The notes: generated by a model not told the origin, from the letters alone. 64,000 nucleotides of DNA from an uncultured Oscillospiraceae bacterium (GCA_958426425.1 CATZYY010000001.1:1-64000); one strand, 5' to 3'; shown: positions 33,650 through 41,626, counted from the stretch's first letter. Made by a program: numbers and translations.

Positions 33650-34252
33650 ATGAGCGAGGAGATGCGGACCTTTGGCTACCTCTGTCCGGAGTGCGGAAAG
33701 CCCGTGATGGCGGCCCGGTCGGTGTTCGCCCTGGAGGCCTCCAACGCCCAGGTGGAGTGCCCGTGCGGAAAGTCGGCCCTGACGGTGACCTTTGACGGGG
33801 AGCGCTACCGGCTCAGCGTGCCCTGCGGATTGTGCGGCGAGACCCACGAGGCGGTGTGCCCGCCGGAGCGGGTGCTGGAGGGCGGTACGGCCCTGGCCTG
33901 CGCCCGGACCAAGCAGTTCTGCTGCTTTATCGGAGACGAGGGCACCGTGGAAAAGCACCTGCGGGAGCTGGAGATTCTGGCGGAGAAGGAAAAGCGCCAG
34001 GAGGGCGAAACCTTTGCCGACAGCGTCATCATGTATGAGGTGCTCTCGGAGCTCAAGGAGATCGCCGCCCGGCCCGGCGGCATCACCTGCGCCTGCGGCT
34101 CCAGCCGCTACGGCATGGAGATCCGCCGCAGCGCCGTGGATTTGATCTGCCGGGACTGTGGGGCAAAGCTGCGCATCAGCGCCGCCACGGACCGGGACTT
34201 GGATGATCTCTGCTGCCACATGAAGCTGGTGATTCCCGGAAAGCGGGATTGA
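33650..34252 (+). CDS. Cysteine-rich (multi-zinc-ribbon) protein of unknown function
   Basis: A 200-residue soluble protein with several CxxC or CxC pairs: CPECGK near 12-17, CPCGK near 36-40, CGLCGE near 59-64, CACGS near 151 and CRDCGAK near 171. This suggests three or four zinc-binding knuckles around a helical middle (VEKHLRELEILAEKEKRQEG). ATG 33650 follows GGGAGG. It is monocistronic with its own promoter. No function can be assigned; it looks like a conserved Clostridial hypothetical. Confidence 0.7.
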   Translation: MSEEMRTFGYLCPECGKPVMAARSVFALEASNAQVECPCGKSALTVTFDGERYRLSVPCGLCGETHEAVCPPERVLEGGTALACARTKQFCCFIGDEGTVEKHLRELEILAEKEKRQEGETFADSVIMYEVLSELKEIAARPGGITCACGSSRYGMEIRRSAVDLICRDCGAKLRISAATDRDLDDLCCHMKLVIPGKRD

Positions 34253-34418
34253 GTGCCCCGGGAGTTATCCCGGCCGGCGCGGCGCTGTCCAGGGTGTATC
34301 TGCTTAGGGGCAAATTTATTATAATAGGCGCCGGGATCTGCCCGGCAGACAGCGCTCCGCCGCGGCGGGGCGCTGATTACCGCAGCGGGGCAATGCCCCG
34401 GAAAGGGAGGAGATCGCC

Positions 34419-35579
34419 GTGGTTACGCTGCTGGCACGGCTGCTGATTAAAGATCGAACGGACGAGGCCCGGACCCGCCGGGCCTACGGCATTTTGTGCG
34501 GCGCGGTGGGCATCTGCCTGAACGTGCTGCTGTTTGCGGGGAAATTTTTCGCCGGGCTGCTGTCGGGGTCCATCGCCATTACGGCGGACGCCTTCAACAA
34601 CCTCTCCGACGCCGGATCCTCCTTCGTGACCCTGCTGGGATTCCACCTGGCGGGGCAGAAGGCCGACGCCGGCCACCCCTTCGGCCACGGGCGGATTGAG
34701 TATCTGTCGGGCCTGGTGGTGTCGGTTCTGATTTTGCTGATGGGCGTGGAGCTGGGCAAGTCCTCGGTGGGCAAGATTCTTCACCCGGAGGCGGTGGACT
34801 CCAGTCCCCTGGTAGTGGCCATTCTCTGCGCCTCCATTGCCGTAAAGCTGTATATGTTCCTCTATAACCGCCGCCTGGGCAGGAAGCTGGGCTCCACCGC
34901 CATGGAGGCCACGGCCCTGGATTCCCTCAGCGACAGCGCGGCCACTTCCGCGGTGCTGATTGCCACGCTGGCGGGCTACTTTACGGATTGGATGATCGAC
35001 GGCTGGTGCGGATTGCTGGTGACGGCCTTCATCCTCTGGTCCGGCATCAGCGCCGCCAAGGAGACCCTGGACCCCCTGCTGGGCACACCGCCCACGGCGG
35101 AGCTGGTGGAGCGCATCCGCTCCTTGGTGCTTGCCCACAAGAGCATCATCGGCATCCACGATCTGATTGTTCACGACTACGGCCCCGGCCGTATGATGAT
35201 CTCCCTCCACGCGGAGGTCTCCGCCTCCGAGGATGTGCTGGAGCTTCACGATGAGATCGACAACGTGGAAAATGAGCTGAGGGAGAAGCTTGGCTGCGAG
35301 GCGGTGATCCATATGGACCCCATCGTCACCGACGACGGCCTCACCCAGGAGACCCGGGAGCGGGTGGCCGCCCTGGTCCGCTGCATTGACGACGCCATCA
35401 ACATCCATGACTTCCGCATGGTGAAGGGACCCACCCACACCAATGTGATCTTTGACGCGGTGGTGCCCTTTGGCTTCCGCCTGAGTGACGAGGAGGTGGC
35501 CAAAAAGATCCGCACCGCCGTGCGGGCACTGGACGGCAACTACTACGCGGTGGTACGGGTGGAGCGGTCCTATACGTAA
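34419..35579 (+). CDS. Cation diffusion facilitator (zinc/iron/manganese efflux)
   Basis: A 386-residue CDF transporter that exports divalent metals against protons. It has six membrane segments in the first ~220 residues. Metal-site aspartates are visible in DAFNNLSDAGSS and in the LDSLSDSAATS segment. The loop GHPFGHGRIEY is typical, and a C-terminal cytosolic dimer domain follows. The start is GTG 34419 with GGGAGGAG upstream. A TATAAT at 34320-34325 may be its -10, but no good -35 is seen. A strong terminator follows. Metal specificity is not clear. Confidence 0.9.
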   Translation: MVTLLARLLIKDRTDEARTRRAYGILCGAVGICLNVLLFAGKFFAGLLSGSIAITADAFNNLSDAGSSFVTLLGFHLAGQKADAGHPFGHGRIEYLSGLVVSVLILLMGVELGKSSVGKILHPEAVDSSPLVVAILCASIAVKLYMFLYNRRLGRKLGSTAMEATALDSLSDSAATSAVLIATLAGYFTDWMIDGWCGLLVTAFILWSGISAAKETLDPLLGTPPTAELVERIRSLVLAHKSIIGIHDLIVHDYGPGRMMISLHAEVSASEDVLELHDEIDNVENELREKLGCEAVIHMDPIVTDDGLTQETRERVAALVRCIDDAINIHDFRMVKGPTHTNVIFDAVVPFGFRLSDEEVAKKIRTAVRALDGNYYAVVRVERSYT

Positions 35580-35613
35580 TCCTACATACCATTCATATGG
35601 AAGGTTCCCCTCG

Positions 35614-35645
35614 GCGGGTCTCCTTTGGGAGACCCGCCTTTTTTT
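35614..35645 (+). terminator. Terminator after the CDF gene
   Basis: GGCGGGTCTCC at 35614-35624 pairs with GGAGACCCGCC at 35629-35639, followed by T6. It separates housekeeping transcription from the injection-system operon. Confidence 0.9.
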
Positions 35646-35717
35646 GCATCTCCGGCGGATTCCGCTTCCATAGCCGCTGCATTCTGCACCCGAAAGGGAG
35701 CGTTCGCGTCGGATTCG

Positions 35718-35746
35718 TTGAAGGGAAAATCGCCCTCCGATACAAT
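35718..35746 (+). promoter_or_regulatory. Promoter of the contractile injection system operon
   Basis: TTGAAG at 35718-35723, a 17-base spacer and TACAAT at 35741-35746. It is the only good promoter found before a run of same-strand genes that continues to the window end with short gaps and overlaps. Confidence 0.65.
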
Positions 35747-35781
35747 GGACACAAGCTGGAGTATGGGGTCGGAGGTGGAGT

Positions 35782-36144
35782 GTGAACATCGCCGTTTGTG
35801 AGAACAGCGCTGCTGCGGCGGAGCAGCTGCGGGTCTGGATCGAACAATACTGCCGGCTCTACCATGTGCCTGCGGTGCTGAAGTGCTTTTTGTCCGGCAT
35901 GGACTTTTCCGCGTACGGCGGGCGATTTGACATCGTGTACCTCTGCTGCGGCGGCAGCACGGGCTTCTATCAGGCCCGGCAGCTGCGTGCCCGGGACCCG
36001 GACTGCAGGATCATCCTGGTGGATGATACCCAGGAGTATGCCATCCAGGGGATGCGCCTGCACTGCACCGACTTTATTCTCCGGCCGGTGGAGTTCCGCC
36101 ACGTGGTCCGCAGCATGAATCTGGCGCTGAGGGGGCGGCTGTGA
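35782..36144 (+). CDS. Degenerate receiver-domain protein at the head of the CIS operon
   Basis: A 120-residue single-domain protein with the fold pattern of LytTR-type response-regulator receivers (IAVCENSAAAAEQLRVWI, then IILVDDTQEYAIQGM and DFILRPVEF). The position expected for the phosphorylated aspartate reads YLCCGGSTGF with no acidic residue, and the conserved KP lysine is arginine. It is therefore probably a phosphorylation-independent binding module. There is no output domain. The start is GTG 35782 after GGAGGTGGAGT. The stop overlaps the next start (TGATG), tying it to the injection-system operon. Confidence 0.65.
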   Translation: MNIAVCENSAAAAEQLRVWIEQYCRLYHVPAVLKCFLSGMDFSAYGGRFDIVYLCCGGSTGFYQARQLRARDPDCRIILVDDTQEYAIQGMRLHCTDFILRPVEFRHVVRSMNLALRGRL

Positions 36145-37202
36145 TGGGGAAACTGCGGATCAAGCGTCCCAAAGACGCTCAGGCCGCTCCCAGGGAGCTG
36201 GAGCAGAGCCTGCGCCGGCAGATGGCCTGGGCGGCGGGAACCGAGTATTTCCAAAACCGGGACCCTTTGTACCATGTGACGGAGTCCTTTCAGCAGACCT
36301 TTGACGCCATGGGCCGCCGTCACGCGGCCCAGCTGGGCGCCCAGGAAAAGGAGGAGACCCCGGAGCCCGGGGCGCAGCGGCAGGGCGGAATCCCCCGGGA
36401 GGGGGACGTCCCCGATCCCACCTCCGCCCGCTCCTTCTATGAGCGGGGGCAGCCGGAGGACCAGGACATGCTGCGCCGCTTTTCCGAGACGGCCTTCCAG
36501 AGAGGCACCCTCTCCGGGGCGGTGCTCCAGGGGTCGGGGCAGATGATGCTGTTCTCCTGCCTGAAAAAGACCGTGGGGCAGTCCCAGCCGGACAAATGGC
36601 AGCAGCGAAAGCTCTTTGAAAAGGCCTCCCCCATGCGAAACGTGCCGGGCCACAATCCGGACAAGGTGATTTTCAACCGGGGCTTTGCCGACAGCGCCGT
36701 GGGACTGGTGGTGGACACCCTGCGGGACGCCCGCCGCACTGTGGAGGATATGCGGGATTTGGCCCTTGGCAAAAGCGAAATGGGGCAGGCCGGGGCGGAC
36801 ACCCTGCGGACCATGTACCCCTTTCTGGACGACAGCCGGGAGCGGGCACTGCTGGAGCAGTACCGCAGTCAGCTGCGGGAGACCAGCGCCCCCCAGGAAA
36901 AGGCCGCCCTGCAAAACGCCATCGCCCGGATGGCGGCCACTGTGGGCAAAAAGGCCCAGATGAAGCAGGAGTTTATCAACAAGCTCCGCTTTCTCTCCGA
37001 CCGGGCCACCGAGGCGCTGGAGGTCTTTGAGGCCCCCGGTTTTGCCGGGGCTTTGGACGAGGCCCTGCGAAAGGCCACAGGGGCGGAGGAGCCGCCCCCC
37101 GATGAGGAAGGCGGCGGAGACGATGGAACAGCAGATTCAGGGACGGGACCGGCAGCGTCCGGAGGAACCGGCCCTGCGGGAGCAGACGGCCCCACAGCCT
37201 GA
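36144..37202 (+). CDS. CIS operon protein of unknown function
   Basis: A 352-residue soluble protein with no recognised family. The first ~110 residues are charged and partly disordered (KEETPEPGAQRQGG region). A mainly helical body follows (about 105-310, with LVVDTLRDARRTVEDMRDLA and KKAQMKQEFINKLRFLSDRATEAL). The tail is Gly/Pro/Asp-rich and low complexity. It begins by TGATG overlap with the receiver gene, and its tail overlaps the next gene by 80 bases. Its place ahead of the sheath suggests a CIS accessory or assembly role; this is inference from position. Confidence 0.6.
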   Translation: MGKLRIKRPKDAQAAPRELEQSLRRQMAWAAGTEYFQNRDPLYHVTESFQQTFDAMGRRHAAQLGAQEKEETPEPGAQRQGGIPREGDVPDPTSARSFYERGQPEDQDMLRRFSETAFQRGTLSGAVLQGSGQMMLFSCLKKTVGQSQPDKWQQRKLFEKASPMRNVPGHNPDKVIFNRGFADSAVGLVVDTLRDARRTVEDMRDLALGKSEMGQAGADTLRTMYPFLDDSRERALLEQYRSQLRETSAPQEKAALQNAIARMAATVGKKAQMKQEFINKLRFLSDRATEALEVFEAPGFAGALDEALRKATGAEEPPPDEEGGGDDGTADSGTGPAASGGTGPAGADGPTA

Positions 37203-37524
37203 GCGGGCGCGGCTCAGCGGCCCCGGGCTGCTGGCCAAGGCCCTGCAGGAGGGGGCGCCTTTGCTGGAGATGCCGCCGGAGCGCCTGGAGGAACTGGCGG
37301 CCGTGCTGGGCAATCAGCATATGGAAGCTCTGCTGGAGGCGCAGGCCCTCCCTGTGGAGGAGACCTGGTTTACCCTGCCGGAGCAGGTGGATACGGAGCC
37401 CTTTCCCGTGCCGCAGACAGGTCCCCTTCTCATGGGGGAGGCCCCCGGCCTGACCGGAGGAGACAGCGGCAGAGCCTTTGACCCTGCGGGACTGTTGTAT
37501 GGAGGAGGCGGTGCCTTTGAATGA
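37123..37524 (+). CDS. Small CIS operon protein of unknown function
   Basis: A 133-residue soluble acidic protein, Gln/Glu/Pro-rich at its start, with a short helical core (GLLAKALQEGAPLLEMPPERLEELAAVLG). ATG 37123 has GGCGGAG just upstream; ATG 37102 is an alternative giving seven more residues. It overlaps the preceding gene in another frame and its stop overlaps the likely TTG start of the next. No family is recognised; overlap on both sides supports that it is a real coupled gene. Confidence 0.5.
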   Translation: MEQQIQGRDRQRPEEPALREQTAPQPERARLSGPGLLAKALQEGAPLLEMPPERLEELAAVLGNQHMEALLEAQALPVEETWFTLPEQVDTEPFPVPQTGPLLMGEAPGLTGGDSGRAFDPAGLLYGGGGAFE

Positions 37525-37978
37525 GCTCTTTGACCTGCCGCCGGACGGCGGCGCGGAATTGGAGGCCCTCCTGCAGCGCAGCGGCGTGGATTTTCGCCGG
37601 GAGGGGGACCAGTTTCGGTTTCGGTTCACCAGCGGTGGGTGCGCCTGGCAGACGGTGTGCCGCTGTCAGGGACAGTGGGTGCTGGTGTATGGCATTCATC
37701 CCGCCCCTGTGAGCAACCTCGCCCGGGCCCAGGCCCTGTGCGGCCGCCTGAACGCAAGGGTGGTACGGGGGAGCTTCTTCCTGCAGGAGGGCCGCTTTAT
37801 CTTCCGTACCAGCGCCTATCTCACCGAGCGCTTTGAGGCCCAGGCGCGGATTGCCGATGCCCTGGAGTACAACGCCGCCGCCCTCTCCCGCTGGTGGGAG
37901 CGTCTGGCGGGGGAGGCCGCGGACCTCCCCATGACCCCTGAATCCGAATCCCGGCTGGCTGGGGTTTTGGAGGAATAA
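37517..37978 (+). CDS. YbjN/secretion-chaperone-like protein of the CIS operon
   Basis: A 153-residue protein whose layout resembles the YbjN/type III chaperone-like fold: helix (ALLQRSGVDF), antiparallel strands (DQFRFRFT, WQTVCRC, WVLVYGI), an ARAQALCGRLNARVVRGSFF segment, then C-terminal helices (IADALEYNAAALSRWWERL). The TTG at 37517 has GGAGGAGG eight bases upstream; ATG 37499 is the alternative and overlaps that site. A role as a chaperone for CIS cargo or structural parts is plausible but rests on fold impression and gene position. Confidence 0.5.
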   Translation: MNELFDLPPDGGAELEALLQRSGVDFRREGDQFRFRFTSGGCAWQTVCRCQGQWVLVYGIHPAPVSNLARAQALCGRLNARVVRGSFFLQEGRFIFRTSAYLTERFEAQARIADALEYNAAALSRWWERLAGEAADLPMTPESESRLAGVLEE

Positions 37979-38006
37979 ACTTGACTGCGCAACATTTTTA
38001 TCACAG

Positions 38007-38064
38007 AAAGGAGGGGCGCTTCACGTCCGGCCCCCAGCCAATTTTCGAGGCGTGAAGCAACAAC
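38007..38064 (+). promoter_or_regulatory. Structured ribosome-binding region of the sheath gene
   Basis: A very strong AAAGGAGGGG at 38007-38016 lies too far from the sheath ATG at 38065 in linear sequence. A hairpin (38018-38027 with 38049-38058, ten pairs including one GU) lies exactly between them. Folding leaves about nine effective bases between AGGAGG and ATG. GAGGCG at 38047-38052 is a weaker linear alternative that would be buried in this stem. Confidence 0.55.
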
Positions 38065-39816
38065 ATGGCAGAGTATCTATCCCCGGGTGTATATGTGGAG
38101 GAGTACGATTCCGGCGCGACACCTATGCAGGGCGTGAGCACCAGCACCGCAGGCTTCGTGGGCCTGGCGGAGCGGGGCCCGGTCATCGGTCAGCCGCAGC
38201 TGGTTACCAGCTTTGCCGACTATAAGCGGATGTACGGCGGATACCTCAGCGACGCGGCCTACGGCGGCAACCGCTTCCTGCCCTACGCGGTGGAGCAGTT
38301 CTTCGCCAACGGCGGCGCCCGGGCCTACATCATGCGGGCTATCCCCGGCGATGCCAAGGCCGGCAGCGTCACTTCCGGCGCGCTGAAGATCACCGCCGCC
38401 AACCCCGGCGCCTGGGCCGAGGATCTGCGGGTCTCCGTTGCCCCGGCCTCCAAGGCCAAGACCCAGGTTCTCTCCGCCGCCGGCGCCGACCTGACGCTGA
38501 AAAACGCCGACGGCTTCAATCCCGGCGACGTGGTGGAGCTCTTTGACGGCAAGACCGCCGCCTACGCCACCGTGAAAAACGTGCTGGACAAGGTCATCAC
38601 CCTGGACGCCCCCTGCGCCCTGGACGTGGCCGACGCCAAGGTGGGCACCGCCAAGTACATCAAAACCTGCGAGATTACCCTGATCGTCCGGCTGGGCGAG
38701 AACGAGGAGACTTACGAAAACCTCTCCCTCAAGCCCGACGCGCTGAACAACGTGTGCGTCAAGACGGCCAAATCCGACCTGATTCGGGTGGAGGTGGAGG
38801 CGGTCAAGGCGGCCCCCGCTCCCGCCAAGGACAAGGATGGCAAGGAGGCTCCCGCCCCCAAGGCCCCCTCCATTGTGCCCTTCGCCCAGTGCGGCGGCGG
38901 CAGCGAGGAGCTGGTGCTGACCCTCCAGGGCGGCAGCAACGGCTCCGTCCTCACCGTCACGCCGGACGCCTTCCTGGGCAAGGACGGCGGCCCCGGCAAG
39001 CGCACCGGCCTCCAGGCCTTCCAGGAGAACGGCAATGTGTCCATTATGGCCATTCCCGGCGTAACCTCTCCCGAGGTCCAGGCGGCCCTGATCGGCTTCT
39101 GCGAGAGCAAGAAGAGCTGCTTCGCCATTTTGGATGTGCCCATGGAGCTGAAGAAGACCAACGACGTGGCGGCCTTCCGGGACATGTACGACTCCACCTA
39201 CGCCGCCATGTATCACCCCTGGCTGGAGATGTACGACGCCGGCGCCAAGCGCTCGGCCTACTTCCCGCCCTCCGGCGCCATGGCCGGCATTTACGCCCGC
39301 ACCGACATCGAGCGTGGCGTCCACAAGGCCCCCGCCAACGAGGTGGTCCGGGGCTGCACGGGCCTGTCCTGCGCCTACAACGAGGGCGAGCAGGACATCC
39401 TCAACCCTATGGGCGTGAACCTGATCCGCGCCTTCACCGGCCGGGGCATCCGGGTCTGGGGCGCCCGCACCATCAGCTCCAACGGCCTTTGGAAGTACCT
39501 CAACGTCCGGCGCCTGTTCATCTACGTGGAGGAGTCCATCAAGGCCAACACCAACTGGGTGGTCTTCGAACCCAACTCCGCGGTGCTGTGGAGCAGGGTC
39601 ACCCGCACCATCGAGACGTTCCTGGCCACCTGCTGGCGGGACGGCGCCCTGGCGGGCTCCACCCCCTCCGAGGCCTTCTTCGTGGAGTGCGGCCCCACCA
39701 CCATGACCCAGGACGACATTGACAACGGCCGCCTGATCTGCCAGATCGGCATTGCCCCCGTGAAGCCCGCCGAGTTCGTGATCTTCCGCATCACCCAGAA
39801 GACGGCTTCCGAGTAA
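38065..39816 (+). CDS. Contractile sheath protein
   Basis: A 583-residue phage/CIS tail sheath protein (Afp2/Pvc2-type) that wraps the inner tube and contracts to drive it through a target membrane. The N-terminus MAEYLSPGVYVEE is the usual sheath arm. A SxSTAGFVGLAERGP motif follows, and the C-terminal half holds the conserved sheath core (INPMG-like ILNPMGVNLIRAF, RGIRVWGARTIS, YLNVRRLFIYVEESI). A variable insertion, with a Lys/Pro/Ala linker near residues 250-270, covers about 100-330. Only one sheath gene is present in the window, whereas Afp has three. It is first of the structural genes. Confidence 0.95.
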   Translation: MAEYLSPGVYVEEYDSGATPMQGVSTSTAGFVGLAERGPVIGQPQLVTSFADYKRMYGGYLSDAAYGGNRFLPYAVEQFFANGGARAYIMRAIPGDAKAGSVTSGALKITAANPGAWAEDLRVSVAPASKAKTQVLSAAGADLTLKNADGFNPGDVVELFDGKTAAYATVKNVLDKVITLDAPCALDVADAKVGTAKYIKTCEITLIVRLGENEETYENLSLKPDALNNVCVKTAKSDLIRVEVEAVKAAPAPAKDKDGKEAPAPKAPSIVPFAQCGGGSEELVLTLQGGSNGSVLTVTPDAFLGKDGGPGKRTGLQAFQENGNVSIMAIPGVTSPEVQAALIGFCESKKSCFAILDVPMELKKTNDVAAFRDMYDSTYAAMYHPWLEMYDAGAKRSAYFPPSGAMAGIYARTDIERGVHKAPANEVVRGCTGLSCAYNEGEQDILNPMGVNLIRAFTGRGIRVWGARTISSNGLWKYLNVRRLFIYVEESIKANTNWVVFEPNSAVLWSRVTRTIETFLATCWRDGALAGSTPSEAFFVECGPTTMTQDDIDNGRLICQIGIAPVKPAEFVIFRITQKTASE

Positions 39817-39858
39817 TCCCAGTTCTCCAACACTGACACAGAAAGGACGAAATGAACC

Positions 39859-40338
39859 ATGGCCATCAATTATCCATACAGAGTATTTCGGTACCAGGTG
39901 GAGATCGACGGGATCAGCCGGGCGGGCTTCTCTGAAGTGTCCGGCATGAGCGCCTCCACCGACGCTGTGGAGTACCGCGAGGGCGACGACCTGCGCAATA
40001 CGCCCCGGAAACTGGCGGGACTGACCAAGTTCGGCAACGTGACGCTGCGCTGGGGCGTATCCGATGACAGCGACTTCCTGGATTGGCTCAATTCCGTGGC
40101 GCCCACCAACACCGCGCCTCCCACCGGCATGGTGCGGCACAACGTGACCATCACCCTCATCGACGACGCCGGCAACCCCGGCCCCTCCTGGCAGCTGATC
40201 AACGCCTGGCCCGTGGGCTACACCGTGCCCGACCTCAACGGTATGGGCGGCGAGGTGGCCATCCAGTCCCTGGAGCTGTGCCACGAGGGTCTGGAGCATA
40301 CCCCCGGTTCCGTGGCCGGCACCCCCTCTACCATCTGA
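39859..40338 (+). CDS. Inner tube protein (T4 gp19-like, main tube)
   Basis: A 159-residue tube protein of the gp19 family, matching Afp1/Pvc1 in length and position after the sheath. Typical segments are NYPYRVFRYQVEIDGIS, FSEVSGMS and LAGLTKFGNVTLRWG. It polymerises as hexamer rings in the sheath. AAAGGACG is 12 bases upstream. A 12-bp hairpin just after its stop may stabilise or cut its mRNA to set high expression. Confidence 0.93.
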   Translation: MAINYPYRVFRYQVEIDGISRAGFSEVSGMSASTDAVEYREGDDLRNTPRKLAGLTKFGNVTLRWGVSDDSDFLDWLNSVAPTNTAPPTGMVRHNVTITLIDDAGNPGPSWQLINAWPVGYTVPDLNGMGGEVAIQSLELCHEGLEHTPGSVAGTPSTI

Positions 40339-40360
40339 TCTGTGACGGATGCTCCCTGAC

Positions 40361-40390
40361 GGGCGCGCAGGCCGGCGTGCCTGCGCGCCC
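40361..40390 (+). other. Intra-operon hairpin after the main tube gene
   Basis: A perfect 12-bp stem (40361-40372 with 40379-40390, loop CGGCGT) without a T-tract. It does not look like a full terminator; an mRNA stability or partial-termination element downstream of sheath and tube is more likely. Confidence 0.55.
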
Positions 40391-40420
40391 CGGGGACATC
40401 CCGGCCTAGGAGGAGACATC

Positions 40421-40780
40421 ATGCAGACTGAATTTGAATTTGAGCTGCCCAAGGGATACGTGGACCCCAACGGCGAGATCCACAAGCGGGGCACCATGCG
40501 CCTTGCAACAGCGGCGGACGAGATCCTGCCTCTGCGGGACCCTCGGGTGCAGCAGAACGCCGGATACCTCACCATCATCCTGCTGTCCCGGGTGGTGACC
40601 AGGCTGGGCTCTCTCAGCGCGGTGAACACCCGGGTGATTGAGAATCTGTTCACCATGGATTTGGCCTATCTCCAGGATATGTACCAGCGGATCAACATGT
40701 CGGAGATGCCTCACTACCAGCTTACCTGTCCCCACTGCAACCAGCAGTTTGAGGTGCCGCTGGATTTTTTGCTGGGCTAG
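40421..40780 (+). CDS. Phage-tail-assembly-type (chaperone-like) protein, upstream part of a frameshift pair
   Basis: A 119-residue protein with the pattern of phage tail assembly proteins: an acidic start (EFEFELPKGYVDPNGEIHKRGTMRLATAADEI), a helical core (NAGYLTIILLSRVVTRLGSL, VIENLFTMDLAYLQDMYQRIN) and a CPHC pair near the end. ATG 40421 follows AGGAGGAG. The zero frame stops at 40780, nine bases after a T TTT TTG slippery heptamer. A -1 shift there would extend it with 108 codons of the DUF6760 frame to about 225 residues. Confidence 0.8.
   Translation: MQTEFEFELPKGYVDPNGEIHKRGTMRLATAADEILPLRDPRVQQNAGYLTIILLSRVVTRLGSLSAVNTRVIENLFTMDLAYLQDMYQRINMSEMPHYQLTCPHCNQQFEVPLDFLLG
40751..40771 (+). 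promoter_or_regulatory. Candidate programmed -1 ribosomal frameshift site
   Basis: Slippery heptamer T TTT TTG at 40765-40771, in the correct phase for zero-frame codons GAT TTT TTG. A Shine-Dalgarno-like GAGGTG at 40751-40756 lies eight bases upstream, as in dnaX-type sites. The zero-frame stop TAG follows six bases later. Short complementary segments downstream (TGGG/CCCA around 40783-40793) could form a small stimulatory hairpin. Confidence 0.7.
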
Positions 40781-40914
40781 AGTGGGCTTCCCAGGAGAAC
40801 GAGGGCCTGCCCATCCGGCGTCTGCCGCCGCAGGAGCGGGAGCCCGGACCTGACGCCTGGCGGGATCTGCCTCGCCGGCAGGACAGCCCTCTCACCCGGA
40901 AGTCCGCCCAGGGG

Positions 40915-41097
40915 ATGTCGCTCTACCCCCAGGATCGCCTGTATCAGGAGATGGCGTTTCTGGCCTACTATCTGCATTGGTCCGATCAGGCCCTGATGGC
41001 CCTGGACCACTGGGAGCGGCGGCGCTGGTGCCGCGAGGTGTCCGCAATCAACCAAAAGCTCAGCGGCGACGACAAAAAGACCTTTGAACTGAGATAA
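40915..41097 (+). CDS. DUF6760 protein (probably made mainly as the -1 frameshift extension)
   Basis: The DUF6760 core of about 60 residues (YPQDRLYQEMAFLAYYLHW, then WERRRWCREVSAINQK) is a small family found in contractile injection clusters. ATG 40915 has only GGGG directly abutting it and no properly spaced ribosome site. The same frame is open without any ATG, GTG or TTG back through 40771, where the upstream slippery site enters it. The 48 codons 40771-40914 have G+C of 39, 28 and 39 of 48 at positions 1, 2 and 3, a coding-like pattern. The true product is probably a fusion of the upstream protein with this domain. Confidence 0.75.
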   Translation: MSLYPQDRLYQEMAFLAYYLHWSDQALMALDHWERRRWCREVSAINQKLSGDDKKTFELR

Positions 41098-41116
41098 AGG
41101 GCAGGTGAGAGATCCC

Positions 41117-41626
41117 ATGGCAAGAGAGGCTCCAAACTACGATCCCATACAGTCCTCCTATTTTTTGATCCAGGTGGGGAACAGCCAGGGCATCTCCGCC
41201 GCCTTCAGCCGGTTTTCCGGAGTGAAGATGGAAGTGGAGACTATACAAACCCGCAGCGGAAACGACAGCCGGGGCGTAAAGGAGTACACGCCGGTGTTCA
41301 CCAGCTATGCCCCGGTGACATTGAGCAAGGGCGTGGTGGGGGACACGGATTTCCTCAAATGGGTGTTTTCCGCCTGCGCCGGGGAATTTACCGGCCCCAG
41401 CGCCGGCAACCTGCGGCGGACCATCGACGTGATTGCCCTGGACAGCTCCCGGAACCACCGGGCCACCTGGACTCTCCTGGGGGCCATGCCCATCGGGTAT
41501 GAGCTCTCTCCTATGGACGGCAACCGTAGCGAGGTGCTTACGGAGAACATCACCTTTGCCATCACCGGCGTGAAGCGGACCATGGTGCCCCCGCTTGAGA
41601 AGCTGATTCCGCCGGTGACCCTGTGA
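41117..41626 (+). CDS. Second gp19-like tube protein
   Basis: A 169-residue phage tail region protein of the gp19/TIGR02241 type, comparable to Afp5/Pvc5. Features include SSYFLIQVGNSQGISAAFSRFSGV and a C-terminal ENITFAITGVKRTMVPP. Extra tube paralogues in Afp-like systems form the tube base or adapt it to the hub. ATG 41117 is used with AGGTGAG upstream; GTG 41105 is less likely. Confidence 0.88.
   Translation: MAREAPNYDPIQSSYFLIQVGNSQGISAAFSRFSGVKMEVETIQTRSGNDSRGVKEYTPVFTSYAPVTLSKGVVGDTDFLKWVFSACAGEFTGPSAGNLRRTIDVIALDSSRNHRATWTLLGAMPIGYELSPMDGNRSEVLTENITFAITGVKRTMVPPLEKLIPPVTL

Noticed and set aside
40915..41097. DUF6760 as a simple stand-alone gene
   Set aside because: No spaced ribosome site, and coding-like sequence extends upstream in frame without a start codon to the slippery site. 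Independent initiation at low level is still possible.
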